Of a stretch of DNA of 64,000 bases, positions 1 to 9,691 are shown piece by piece. The notes beneath the pieces are model-generated. The model ran no database searches. It saw only the letters and a list, made by a program, of their open reading frames with translations, and had not been told where the DNA came from. Source of the stretch: Brumimicrobium sp035497735 (GTDB lineage: Bacteria > Bacteroidota > Bacteroidia > Flavobacteriales_D > Crocinitomicaceae); the NCBI GenBank assembly GCA_035497735.1, contig DATJCX010000040.1:1-64000 (forward strand), written 5' to 3'. Numbering within the stretch: position 1 is the first letter of the stretch; every line of letters starts with the position of its first letter. Both the position numbers and the translations under genes were made by a program.

Positions 1-1422
1 GATTTGAAAGTCCGCACCAACTCCTCCCTGGCGGTTAATTCTACCCGTTTTATCAGGCGTGTATTCCACCTGACTAAAGGGAAAACCTCCAGCATCCGGA
101 ACATACCCTTGCTGCAGCTCCTGATTGGGATTACTGGAAGAGTAATACCGGGATGCACCACTCGATGTACTCATCTCTGCTGCTTGCAAGTGACAAGCTT
201 CTTCTAGGTCTGAAAAATCTTTCTTGCTGTATGGCAAGCCTTGGCTATTTAGGTTAAAAGATGGATAATATTTAAGCGTTAAGGTGTCATTTGAATTCCT
301 TTCCACAGGAGTAGGTAAAACATTAACCACAGGACGACCTAAATAATCATAAATCGTCTCTCCAACCACCACATTATCATTAGAATTTATCTTGGTTACT
401 GCTTGACGACTACGCAGTGAACCATCCGCATAGGAAATCACCTCCTTGCGCTTGCCATCCTCTCCGTAACTTACCGAATACTGCCAATTCAAAGAAGATT
501 CATGCGCATCAATAGCTGTGATTTCTAACTTATTTGAAGAGCTTAAACCGCTAATTGTACCACTCCCTAAAGCATTCCATTTTCCGTACACCAGATGATC
601 CGGATGAGCAATGTCAACGCCAACTGGTCGAATCCGATACGCTACCCAACCCCTGTCAAACACCAAAGCAATTCGATAACTTAGCTCCGAAGTCGTAATA
701 CGCGTGGAATTATTTCTGAAATCATACGATAAATTGGAAGGAGAAATAATCGTACCCGAAGAACCAAAGTTGGAAACATGCATGAATTCTACTTCATAAC
801 CCTCAGCCCCAGGAAAGTTGGACCAAGTAAATTCAATACCATCTTTAATGCCATCATGGTCAGTATCCATAAATGATAAATTGCTAATTACTTGCCCATT
901 CGTATTTAACGTTGTGTAACGCTCTACAAAAATATCACCGCGAACAAACAAATTCTTCGGTAAAGTACTTGTCAAAACATCATCCACCCAAATCGAATCA
1001 ATACGATAAACAAATTTATAAGCACCCGAAAAATCATGGGAAGATAAAATGTGAGAATGCAGCGTATCGCTGTGTTTATAAGAAATGTCTAAATAAAAAT
1101 CCAAAGGAGATAAAGCAGTGTTAGTAGCATCAAAACGCGCTACATGAACCGATACCTTGACCTTTTGAACCCCCGAAACAAATTCTTCATAATCCATGTC
1201 CACACCTAAACTTAAACGGTTCACTAAATGATAATCCGCTTGGGTGGAGCTTGGGGCGATTAGCGCTACGCTGTCCATGGCTGTTAACGTACCTACTACA
1301 ACAGAAGAACCGCCTAATGGCGTGTGGATGGAACTCGTTTGGTCAATGCGACCAGCGAAAACGAAGTTATATATTAATAAAAATAAAGCAAACGTTAGTA
1401 ATCTAATATATTTTAAATTCAT
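1..1422 (-). CDS. RHS/YD-type giant secreted protein, N-terminal part (runs off window)
   Basis: Translating the minus strand from the ATG at 1422 gives 474 codons with no stop down to base 1, so this gene is truncated by the window edge and its C-terminus is unseen. The N-terminus is a signal peptide (MNLKYIRLLTFALFLLIYNF...FAG). Around residues 185-215 there is a DTDHDGIKDG motif, which resembles a thrombospondin-type-3 calcium-binding loop, next to a Fn3-like strand (FTWSNFPGAEGYEVEF). Residues about 330-380 carry YGEDGKRKEV and YDYLGRPVVNVLP, the style of N-terminal segment seen in Bacteroidota RHS-like proteins; the segment VEYTPDKTGRINRQGGVG near the edge is also typical of that group from memory. 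It lies 8 nt after the upstream gene, so it is the last visible gene of the operon that starts at 11971. Any RHS core or C-terminal toxin domain would be outside the window. Confidence 0.85.
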   Translation of the reverse strand, partial: MNLKYIRLLTFALFLLIYNFVFAGRIDQTSSIHTPLGGSSVVVGTLTAMDSVALIAPSSTQADYHLVNRLSLGVDMDYEEFVSGVQKVKVSVHVARFDATNTALSPLDFYLDISYKHSDTLHSHILSSHDFSGAYKFVYRIDSIWVDDVLTSTLPKNLFVRGDIFVERYTTLNTNGQVISNLSFMDTDHDGIKDGIEFTWSNFPGAEGYEVEFMHVSNFGSSGTIISPSNLSYDFRNNSTRITTSELSYRIALVFDRGWVAYRIRPVGVDIAHPDHLVYGKWNALGSGTISGLSSSNKLEITAIDAHESSLNWQYSVSYGEDGKRKEVISYADGSLRSRQAVTKINSNDNVVVGETIYDYLGRPVVNVLPTPVERNSNDTLTLKYYPSFNLNSQGLPYSKKDFSDLEEACHLQAAEMSTSSGASRYYSSSNPNQELQQGYVPDAGGFPFSQVEYTPDKTGRINRQGGVGADFQI

Positions 1423-1430
1423 AGCAATAA

Positions 1431-2168
1431 TTAATTTTGTTCTCTTAAATCGAGAATTTCATAATTTTGATATTTTCCAACAGGTTTTATTTCATCATCA
1501 TAAATAATGATAAAATTTTCAAGTGGAGTAAACTCTTTAAGATCAACGTTTTTACTTACCTTAAAATTAGAAAAACGAATAACCACCTTTGATTTTTTTG
1601 TTAAATTGTTGTCATCCCCATCCTCAGATAAATAAGGTCCATTCCCATAAATAACAACCTCAGAAATTAGATTATCTTTAGTAAAAGTGTACTCCATAGA
1701 ATGATAAGGATATCCTTGTTTAAGTGTCAAAGAATAGAGTTTCTTATCTCCTACTAGTTTCTTTTCAATTTCTTGTGTTACCTCTGAAAGTCCAGAGTAA
1801 TCCTCAACAGTCTTGCGATAAGAAAAGGAAGGATCTGCAAACTGAACCATTAATTGATTGTTAACTGAATCAATCGATACATTATAATGCTCATTTTGAA
1901 CTACAAAATAGTCCATTTGAGAAATATTAAAATCAATCCCCTCCCTACAGATTAAATGACCACTATACGTTTTAATAGGTAAAACATCTGCAAAGTCATT
2001 ATATATCGAATAATCCGTAGAAAAAGAATAGCTTTCTCCCTCAGGAATTGATTTCTCAAAAGTGCGTAGCTCTTCCAAAAAATCTGTAGGTTCAATAACT
2101 GTCCAATCCGTCTGAGATAACAAACAGATAGGCAATAATAAAACGATTATAAAAGTGATTTTTCTCAT
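1431..2168 (-). CDS. secreted protein of unknown function, 245 aa
   Basis: The product starts with a clear Sec signal peptide (MRKITFIIVLLLPICLLSQ) and is otherwise hydrophilic and rich in predicted beta strands, with no further membrane segment and no lipobox cysteine. Its start overlaps the stop of the 334-aa gene by 4 nt (ATGA type), which implies translational coupling, and it is followed 8 nt later by the RHS-like gene. I do not recognise the family. The fold pattern (repeated short strands with VIRFSNFKVSKNV near the C-terminus) is loosely like periplasmic lipoprotein-sorting-type domains, but this is weak. Its position between two RHS-like genes suggests an accessory or chaperone role for the giant proteins, or a surface partner; this is inference only. 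Confidence 0.75.
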   Translation of the reverse strand: MRKITFIIVLLLPICLLSQTDWTVIEPTDFLEELRTFEKSIPEGESYSFSTDYSIYNDFADVLPIKTYSGHLICREGIDFNISQMDYFVVQNEHYNVSIDSVNNQLMVQFADPSFSYRKTVEDYSGLSEVTQEIEKKLVGDKKLYSLTLKQGYPYHSMEYTFTKDNLISEVVIYGNGPYLSEDGDDNNLTKKSKVVIRFSNFKVSKNVDLKEFTPLENFIIIYDDEIKPVGKYQNYEILDLREQN

Positions 2169-3169
2169 TGTTTATGTAAACTTTCTCTATTTTCTTGAAT
2201 AGTCATAATTCCTCTTTCTGTTTCTTTCTTTACCCGAATAAGTTTTCCTTCCTCATCGTATTCATAGAAAGTAGCATAATTTCGTTCGTCTAATTCAGCT
2301 ACTAAACGTAAAGTGACAGGGTCATACACATAAGAAACCATACCTCCATCAAGAGGCACAAAACGTATGTCATCAAAATAACAATCTCCATCTTCACAAT
2401 ACAATCCTATTTTTATATCCGTTGCTGAAGGAGGAACGGTTACTACCCCTTCTATACGTTGCCAGTCATCGATAATTTTCCCTGAAGGAGCAAAATAAGA
2501 ACTGTCCGAAGCTCCAACAAATGACACAGAAACTCCAGGATTTTCATAACTCTTATTGCGATTTACTACTTCTCCTTTAGTCCAAGCTGAAACTAAGTAT
2601 TGTCCTGGTTCAGGCGAAAAAGAACTAATGCAGTCTTGACAATCGGCTTTATCCTCAAGGCAGTCCGTATTGTTAGTCAGTCTATAACCGAAATGCCAAA
2701 TTCTATTATTAGGGCAAGATGTTGCTTTTAGTTTCAAAATGTAATACCCTCCTGTATGCTGAATTGTAGTTGGACTACTATGAGAAAAACTTCCTGTCTG
2801 ACTAGCCACTTGTCCTAAAGAAATTTGCTCACAATTACCCCCCCATGAACTATAATCAAAAGGACCATACAATGTGTATTCGCCATCGTTAACTGTTTCA
2901 ATTGCAATATCCGCAGAAGCAGAGGTATATGTACCCAATACAATCTCACCTGAATTATAAAAGAACATTTTATAATAAGCAGCAGGTGCATTTAAACACT
3001 CCTCTTCTGAATCAAAATTCTTACTAATTCCTTCTCGCATAAAACATATCCATCTACCTGTCATGCACGTATTGTGATTATCTAAAGAAAAAGCTCCTTG
3101 TGACCATACAATACTGTCTTGGAAGTAAACAATTAAACCAAAAAAAACAATTGTTAAAATTTTATTCAT
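2165..3169 (-). CDS. secreted jelly-roll-like protein with C-terminal YD (RHS) tail, 334 aa
   Basis: A signal peptide (MNKILTIVFFGLIVYFQDS) is followed by a cysteine-containing region. Residues about 185-275 look like a carbohydrate-binding-type jelly roll (PGQYLVSAWTKG, IIDDWQRIEGVV, CYFDDIRFVPL). The last 60 residues read YVYDPVTLRLVAELDE and YATFYEYDEEGKLIRVKKE, which is a YD/RHS repeat. From memory, this jelly roll plus YD tail normally forms the C-terminal end of large Bacteroidota SpvB-like proteins. Here it is a separate gene 21 nt downstream of the 1916-aa SpvB-like gene and has its own signal peptide. It may therefore be a split or duplicated C-terminal module. The exact function is unknown. 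Confidence 0.8.
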   Translation of the reverse strand: MNKILTIVFFGLIVYFQDSIVWSQGAFSLDNHNTCMTGRWICFMREGISKNFDSEEECLNAPAAYYKMFFYNSGEIVLGTYTSASADIAIETVNDGEYTLYGPFDYSSWGGNCEQISLGQVASQTGSFSHSSPTTIQHTGGYYILKLKATSCPNNRIWHFGYRLTNNTDCLEDKADCQDCISSFSPEPGQYLVSAWTKGEVVNRNKSYENPGVSVSFVGASDSSYFAPSGKIIDDWQRIEGVVTVPPSATDIKIGLYCEDGDCYFDDIRFVPLDGGMVSYVYDPVTLRLVAELDERNYATFYEYDEEGKLIRVKKETERGIMTIQENRESLHKQ

Positions 3170-3190
3170 TTTTAAATATTTTAATTCTAC

Positions 3191-6100
3191 TTATAATAAA
3201 AGGAGTTCAACAATAAATGTAGAAGAACACCCTTCTTCATTACTCAAAGTCACCTGAATTCTTGCAGGTAAGGATTGAGAATTGTTATAGAAAACCGCTT
3301 TTATTCCTCCAGGTATTTCCGTCATACCTACCTCTACATCTCCATAAATAACATCATAAGTCATACTGATTCCTTCTGAATCCATCACGTAAATCCCATA
3401 CCTTGGACCTCCTTTTTCGAAATACTTCGTAAAGTCACACGGGTCGTCCACATCGCAGACTTCTGCAATCTGTTTTTGGAAAATAACAGGTTTATTTTTA
3501 TTTACCTTAATGCTGTATCTTCCCGTATGCGATTCTTCATCCGTTAAGTCGTCCATTGTTCCAAAACGGAAGTATTTATCTGGACAACTATTAAACATAT
3601 AATCTTCAAACCCATTAAAGCCCATTTCTTTTCTCATAGCGTTTTGTGCTGCTGCAACTTGAAGAGTTTGATTATATCCATGTTGAACCGAAGAATAACG
3701 ATCTAGTGCATCTACAGTTTCAATCGCGTCTCCCGATGGGTTAAACTCAGTTACTTCAGCAGTGTACGTCCAATTTTGTTGGTTGATATTCCATTGTCCA
3801 TCCATTAATTCATAAAACGGGTGAAATGTGGTTAATAAACCGTCCTCTCTTATGTTTGTGTTCTTGTTTTCAAAAGCTTGTGTTCTTCCACTTAAGTAAG
3901 AATAACTTGCTTTAGGAAACCAATTGCCCTTTAATCCAATTACATAAGGATTACTTATAATAGAATCATTGCAATCGCAGTAGGTTTTCCATGCATTCCC
4001 ATAAACTATGCTTCCTGCACTTAACACTTTACTAAAAACATTTCCTGAAATTGTATTTAATGGATTCTCTTTCAATGTTAAACTACCTACAGGCGTACTT
4101 TGAAGGTTCCTACGTCCAGACCTTAGGATTTTTATATGCTCCACACTTCCTAAAGAACCGTTAATTGGAGTACCGTCTTTTTGCACCATTCTAACCCCTT
4201 GCACACTCGCCTCAGTTACCCAAGCTCTTTTATACTCCCCGTTTTGTAAAAACATCACTTCATCGCCTTCAAAGAACATACTGTTGTTAATACTCGATGA
4301 GTATCCATCATTCGTAAAGCTTGCAGGTGTATTACGATAAGCACCTAAGTTTTTATACGCTTGTCCCATGCCCTCATAAACCCAATGGGCAGGATAGGTA
4401 AAATTATATACTGTATCTCGATAATTGTTATTTACAGAACTTAGAAGTACCTCACCCGTCTCTGAATCATAAGCTAGATTTTCTGTTTCTATCGTTGCAC
4501 CATAGTCTTTAGCAATTGTTTTATGCAAAATTCCTTTTCGCTCAATCGTCTTTGTAAAACTAGCACTCCTAAACTCTGTTTTAGATTGTGAATAATTGGC
4601 TCCTAAAATCATTGGAATAAGAATAAATGGCAATGTGAAATTTAAGTTTATTCCAATATTTCCAGAGTTCATTCTCGAAGTACTTTCTCTAAAATCTGCT
4701 ACTGCTTCATAAGTTCTACCTACCGTAACTTTTTTAACCGTACCATCAGGCTGTATGACTTTTACTTCATTAACAAGCTGATGAGCAGGTGTCTTATTAA
4801 ATGTCCTAGATTTAGCTTGATAAACATATTCAACTGAAGAATAGGGAACATCCTGTCCTTCAGCATAACTCGCTACCAATTTAGGTTTTCCATGCATATC
4901 GTTGTTTTCAATAAGAAAACCTTGACTAGCCGATAGAATATCTTCAGACTTTGCAAAAAGAATTACATTAATATTAAACTTTCTCGGGACTGTTTTTAAA
5001 GCTGTTCTTTCGGTTCGCGTTGGAAAGTCCCGTGCTGTATAAAACTCATTCGAAACAACGCCACTTGCAGTTTGATAGCCTCCTTCATGCTCGATGTCTT
5101 TAATCCATACCTTACTATAACCTACTGATGCCGAAGGGAAAAATTGTTCTCCAAAAGGAGTTTCCATATAATTGCGTATATCTGGAGCTAGAAATAACTT
5201 TACATCATTTGCTAAGGGTGTTCTCCATACATTTTCTTCTCCTCCAATTTGTGGCTCATAAGAAGCCACACCACTTGATTTCCCTTCAGATGTGCCATCT
5301 TCAGTATAAATATAGTGTTGTCCATAATAATTTCCTTCTCCATTATCCACCATTACATCCCAACTGTCATAGGTCCGAATTTCTTTAACACGATAACCAC
5401 CACCTAACTTTTTATTATTCGGAGTATTTAATCTTACCCAACTTTTATTAAGCACCAAATGCGTTCCAATTCCATTCGGTTCTTGCCATAATGGATAATT
5501 TGGCCCCGTGAAAAGCTCTCCAAAACTCGCGAACGCACCTATTAATGACTTGGCTAAGCCAAGAAACTGATCTTGTCCACTTTGACTTTGTGGGTTGTCT
5601 TGTGCAGAAGGAGGAACGATTCTTGATAAGTAATTTCTAGCAAACTGGATTCCTGTAATTGCAATAGGATTTACTGGACTAGGTTGCTTATCACTTAGAG
5701 GTTCAGGCTTAAACTTAATGTATCCTAACCCATTCTCCGTACCTATCTCGCTTATTTCTGCATAACCTGGAACATAATCAAAACGCGTCTTAAAAGAATT
5801 CATAGAAAGTAAAGCTTTAAAATATATCATATCTCCTTTCTTTGCATAATCTTTTATTTCAGTACCTGGAAGTAATTCAAAATAAATTTTTCTATTCAAA
5901 TTAGCAACATCGCTAATAGAACAAACATTCCCAGTTCCTCCTTCTACACCTATAATCTTAAACATTTGTTGGGCTTTCTTGTGTTGCACATAAGCATAAT
6001 CTCCCGACTCATAATCCACCTCTATTTTTCCACCAGAAGGCAATGTAATAGTTTTCAAATTCCATGCAGATGCCCATAAGTCAGTATCAATCTTATTATT

Positions 6101-8941
6101 TCCAACATAGGGGAACTCTGCATTTGTCAATGGATCCGACTTTTCATTACCCGTTAATCCAGTTGGATTGGGTTTATAAGTCCCCCATCTATCTACATTA
6201 TTCGGATTATAATTCGGATTGTAGCCGTACTCAAACACATAAGGAGTTCGTTCGCCTTTATAAGAATCCTGATAAGTAAAATAAACTTTAGTCAACGTTA
6301 ATTTCCCTCCTTTTAGAGTATCTCCTGAATTACTTTCAACATTGCCCCAATATCCTCTACTTAATCTGTAATCATATTTAAAATGAGCTGTTTTTATAGG
6401 TACTGCAGATTGCCCATTTTTCTCAAGATCAGGCCGAGAATATAGGCGAATTGAATCTAATTTCAACATCGTATTATTCGAATTAGGTGACTCTAAACCA
6501 CCTCTTTCGCCTTTCGTAGAAACGGCGTCCATTCTTGGTGAAGTACTAAATATTGCAATATGATTTTTTGTTTTTATTGTATCTAAATACCACAATTCTT
6601 TCTCACCATAGATATAATTTGCCTTATCATCCGTAATGTCTGTATTTAACCCTTTATCAAAAGAAGCTTTATTCTCTACTACTGGATTTCGCCATTTATA
6701 AAGTGGAATTTGTTTATACCTAAACTCTACATAACTTCCTAAATCTCCAATGCTTGGTCCTCGAATAGAATCACTGTCCACATAATCAGGACCTAATACA
6801 GCTGTCAACATATAAGAGTGTGCATAAGCAGGAATAGTTTGCGCATTGTAGTAATGATCTAGCCCCATTTTATTATTTACAGAAGCTTGCTCAGCTGTAT
6901 AAGGAACAAGATTTGTAGTCAATTCTGGATTTTGACCTGGATTCTTACCTGCGCCTACAGCAAAAGTCACGTTTTTTTGCTTCATACTATACGCAGGTAA
7001 ACCATAATAATACCTTGCTCCATCTGTCTTAGTAACTGTAAAAGCACCTATGTGATCATCGAGAACTACATTACTTGGCGAATTGAACGCAAAGGCAGAA
7101 GGTTCTGGCATTGTAATACCGAAACTATCCCTCACTTGATAAACCCTTAAATGCGTCAACGGTTGATTCATTTTAAAAGACTGGCTTTTATTATTATGAA
7201 TAGGCACTGTAGATACAGTATTTTCAGCATCCCAAGCTAATTTGTTAGACAACTTCTTTTCATTAGTGAGTGGAATATAGACCGCATTGTCTCCTCCTAG
7301 TTTTTGAAAATCGTCTTCACTTTCATCATAAGACAATTCATTGGCTTCTCTAAAAAAGTTTCTTGAGCTTTTAAATTTGAATTTACCTACTGCTGAATTA
7401 CCCTCTTTCCAAACTCCAGAACTCCCTCTCGTAGAGGCAGTTCCCACATCAACCCCCGCTTTAAATGTAGCCCCCAATCCTACTTCACCTCCTGCTGTAA
7501 AAGAATTTGAAGAACTCGTCTTTTTTGGGTCAAACACATAGCCTATGTCTTGCCTATCTATACGATAATTTCCAGAAACTCCTTGACCCGAAACAGAGAA
7601 CACATCGTACATTAGATAAGGAATAGGTAAGGCTGGAGTGTTTTTTGTAAAACTACTTTCGTTTTCTCGGTTAAAGTCTAGCATGGACGTCTCATTATTC
7701 TGTCCATTTTGCAGATTAAAGTAACCATATGCAGATACAAACTTTTCCTTAAAAGCTAACTTACTCTTACTAAAAAAGCCAGTAAATGAACCTGAAATAT
7801 CATTCCCAACGATATCCCCCCCTATTTTAAACCTTGCTGTAAAAGAGTTTGCTTTAGTATCAAAAGGAATTTGAGCTACATAACTAGACATGCCAATTGC
7901 AAAGGAAGCACCTCCACTTCCAACACTATGAGAGCCTTTTTTATATTTTTCATCAAGTTTTTCTCGAAAATTCTCATAAGCCACCTTCTTACTAACGCTT
8001 GCATTAATAGAAACTTCTTGAAGTCCTTGTCTAGAATTAAACGAAGAACCAATGCTAAGTTTTGAACTTACGTCACTCTTATTCATTTTATTTATACCTA
8101 AGCCAACATTTGCTCCTATTGAAGCACCAGCCTGACTACTTCCTGTAAATTGCAATCCTACATCAAAACCAACTTTTTCACCAATACTAAAGGCTGGTCC
8201 AAATGAAAATGAAGAATTATATCCTGAATAATTATTATATTGAACAGAAAAGTTACTTGAAACACTTAAGCCTATTACATCCGTATCAAGCCCAAAAATT
8301 TCGTAATCTGCCCCCACAGTTACCCCTGCTGTCCAATTATCAGCTTGGTTCATCTCTTGTTTTATCTTATCTTTTCCATCAAAATCGTCAGGAATCCCGC
8401 GCATATTTCTATTGACAACTCCTGGGTTTAAATTCCAACCTAGCCCCACCCAAGTAGCCTCTTGTTCCATACCTATACCTGCACTATACGCTAGATTTAT
8501 AGGATATCCATCAATATCCATTATTGGAATATTATATGAAAAGCTTCCTGAGAACGGATCGACCATATCATCTGTTCCTGCAGGGGTAAAACTTTGAACT
8601 TCGGGCTGATCTGGTCCTCCAGGAATTAACAAACTAATCTGATTTTCCGCCATGATTTCAGACTCCATTTCAATGAAATTAATTTCAGACTCTAACTCAA
8701 AGTCAACTTTCTTGGAATGCTCCTCCTCTTCTTCAAAAACAATAGGAGTGAATAAGCTCTTGTTAGAAATCTCAAAAGTTGGATGAGAAATCTTCTCTAA
8801 TAAATTTCTACCATAAATAAAGGTTGGAGATATCATTTCTAAAAAAAGAATAACAGCTAACATTAAAGCATCTACTCTTACTCGTTGTCGATTTCCTTTG
8901 TGCCTTACTTTGTTCTTTTTATTGTACAGATACAAGTTCAT
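3191..8941 (-). CDS. SpvB/RHS-like giant secreted protein, 1916 aa
   Basis: The N-terminus has a basic stretch of about 25 residues and then a hydrophobic segment (LMLAVILFLEMISPTFIYG), which I read as a long signal peptide. Residues about 105-190 contain the strongly conserved Bacteroidota signature PGGPDQPEVQSFTPAGTDD, DPFSGSFSYNIPIMDIDGYP and WVGLGWNLNPGVVNRNMRG. This is an SpvB-like N-terminal domain of the kind that precedes RHS or TcB-type shells. The central part is rich in glycine, serine and aromatic residues with many YxY patterns, as expected for beta-rich repeats. There is no recognisable toxin domain or sorting domain at the C-terminus, which ends in hydrophobic residues (TFIVELLLL). 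The gene is 16 nt downstream of the Fn3-like gene and 21 nt upstream of the YD-tail gene. It is probably exported to the cell surface; its role is unknown. Confidence 0.85.
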   Translation of the reverse strand: MNLYLYNKKNKVRHKGNRQRVRVDALMLAVILFLEMISPTFIYGRNLLEKISHPTFEISNKSLFTPIVFEEEEEHSKKVDFELESEINFIEMESEIMAENQISLLIPGGPDQPEVQSFTPAGTDDMVDPFSGSFSYNIPIMDIDGYPINLAYSAGIGMEQEATWVGLGWNLNPGVVNRNMRGIPDDFDGKDKIKQEMNQADNWTAGVTVGADYEIFGLDTDVIGLSVSSNFSVQYNNYSGYNSSFSFGPAFSIGEKVGFDVGLQFTGSSQAGASIGANVGLGINKMNKSDVSSKLSIGSSFNSRQGLQEVSINASVSKKVAYENFREKLDEKYKKGSHSVGSGGASFAIGMSSYVAQIPFDTKANSFTARFKIGGDIVGNDISGSFTGFFSKSKLAFKEKFVSAYGYFNLQNGQNNETSMLDFNRENESSFTKNTPALPIPYLMYDVFSVSGQGVSGNYRIDRQDIGYVFDPKKTSSSNSFTAGGEVGLGATFKAGVDVGTASTRGSSGVWKEGNSAVGKFKFKSSRNFFREANELSYDESEDDFQKLGGDNAVYIPLTNEKKLSNKLAWDAENTVSTVPIHNNKSQSFKMNQPLTHLRVYQVRDSFGITMPEPSAFAFNSPSNVVLDDHIGAFTVTKTDGARYYYGLPAYSMKQKNVTFAVGAGKNPGQNPELTTNLVPYTAEQASVNNKMGLDHYYNAQTIPAYAHSYMLTAVLGPDYVDSDSIRGPSIGDLGSYVEFRYKQIPLYKWRNPVVENKASFDKGLNTDITDDKANYIYGEKELWYLDTIKTKNHIAIFSTSPRMDAVSTKGERGGLESPNSNNTMLKLDSIRLYSRPDLEKNGQSAVPIKTAHFKYDYRLSRGYWGNVESNSGDTLKGGKLTLTKVYFTYQDSYKGERTPYVFEYGYNPNYNPNNVDRWGTYKPNPTGLTGNEKSDPLTNAEFPYVGNNKIDTDLWASAWNLKTITLPSGGKIEVDYESGDYAYVQHKKAQQMFKIIGVEGGTGNVCSISDVANLNRKIYFELLPGTEIKDYAKKGDMIYFKALLSMNSFKTRFDYVPGYAEISEIGTENGLGYIKFKPEPLSDKQPSPVNPIAITGIQFARNYLSRIVPPSAQDNPQSQSGQDQFLGLAKSLIGAFASFGELFTGPNYPLWQEPNGIGTHLVLNKSWVRLNTPNNKKLGGGYRVKEIRTYDSWDVMVDNGEGNYYGQHYIYTEDGTSEGKSSGVASYEPQIGGEENVWRTPLANDVKLFLAPDIRNYMETPFGEQFFPSASVGYSKVWIKDIEHEGGYQTASGVVSNEFYTARDFPTRTERTALKTVPRKFNINVILFAKSEDILSASQGFLIENNDMHGKPKLVASYAEGQDVPYSSVEYVYQAKSRTFNKTPAHQLVNEVKVIQPDGTVKKVTVGRTYEAVADFRESTSRMNSGNIGINLNFTLPFILIPMILGANYSQSKTEFRSASFTKTIERKGILHKTIAKDYGATIETENLAYDSETGEVLLSSVNNNYRDTVYNFTYPAHWVYEGMGQAYKNLGAYRNTPASFTNDGYSSSINNSMFFEGDEVMFLQNGEYKRAWVTEASVQGVRMVQKDGTPINGSLGSVEHIKILRSGRRNLQSTPVGSLTLKENPLNTISGNVFSKVLSAGSIVYGNAWKTYCDCNDSIISNPYVIGLKGNWFPKASYSYLSGRTQAFENKNTNIREDGLLTTFHPFYELMDGQWNINQQNWTYTAEVTEFNPSGDAIETVDALDRYSSVQHGYNQTLQVAAAQNAMRKEMGFNGFEDYMFNSCPDKYFRFGTMDDLTDEESHTGRYSIKVNKNKPVIFQKQIAEVCDVDDPCDFTKYFEKGGPRYGIYVMDSEGISMTYDVIYGDVEVGMTEIPGGIKAVFYNNSQSLPARIQVTLSNEEGCSSTFIVELLLL

Positions 8942-8957
8942 ATTTTCGTTATTTATA

Positions 8958-9686
8958 TTATTTCACCTTAAATCGTGTATTGTATTCATTTCCTTTAGCA
9001 TCTCTCGTTTTAAGTGTATAAGTGCCCACTGGATAACCATCAGTTACTAGGAAATAGAAGTCTCTTCCTGTTCCCTCTGTAGTAAAATCTTCAACTAATT
9101 TCTCATCTTCTCCTAATCTTACTGCCATCCGTTCTGACTTTTCATTCAAAACAATGAAATTTAATGGTGTTTTCCCTCTATATCTATTATTTAGCTTAAA
9201 GAAAAAACCTTTATCGTCAACTTCATAAACCGTCGAACTATAAGATATATTCAAAAGGGCATATTTTTGAGGAATTTTAATTTCTTTATAAAGAATAAAC
9301 TCCCAAGATTCAGATTCAGAAACAACAACCCCATTCATTTTCTTTTGAATTTTCCAGCCATAACGATTATTATACTTTAACTCAGGCGCATCAAACGGAT
9401 ACGAAAAATGAAAACCAGAAATCCCATTAATATGAACTAAGGGAGTATTCACGATTAACCCTGCTGAAGCACTTTGTTCTTCCTTTAGCTTCACCAAAAT
9501 AAAAGTGTATTCTACATCCGAACGCGGTTCTGGCAAATCCATATAATGCCAATTAAACATAGGATAAACAGTCTCTATTGTATCTTTGTCATACGGCGTA
9601 ATCAAAGTAATCGAAGTTTGACCATATCCCAAATTAGATATCATACAAACTAATAAAACCCCTATTAAAAAAAAGTTCTTTTTCAT
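8958..9686 (-). CDS. secreted single Fn3-like domain protein, 242 aa
   Basis: The protein has a signal peptide (MKKNFFLIGVLLVCMISNLGYGQ), then an Fn3/Ig-like domain at residues about 25-135 with the strand pattern PMFNWHYMD, EYTFILVKLKEEQSA and NRYGWKIQKKMNG. The C-terminal 110 residues form a second beta-rich region (FYFLVTDGYPVGTYTLK). The first domain resembles in layout the Fn3-like segment at residues about 215-330 of the 2211-aa giant in the other surface operon of this window (aromatic-W strand, then YKLEVFEL, then NNHRYVIRVRS). The gene lies 5 nt after the beta-barrel gene and 16 nt before the SpvB-like giant. A role as a periplasmic or surface adaptor between the barrel and the giant is plausible but not shown. 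Confidence 0.75.
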   Translation of the reverse strand: MKKNFFLIGVLLVCMISNLGYGQTSITLITPYDKDTIETVYPMFNWHYMDLPEPRSDVEYTFILVKLKEEQSASAGLIVNTPLVHINGISGFHFSYPFDAPELKYNNRYGWKIQKKMNGVVVSESESWEFILYKEIKIPQKYALLNISYSSTVYEVDDKGFFFKLNNRYRGKTPLNFIVLNEKSERMAVRLGEDEKLVEDFTTEGTGRDFYFLVTDGYPVGTYTLKTRDAKGNEYNTRFKVK

Positions 9687-9691
9687 ATTAT

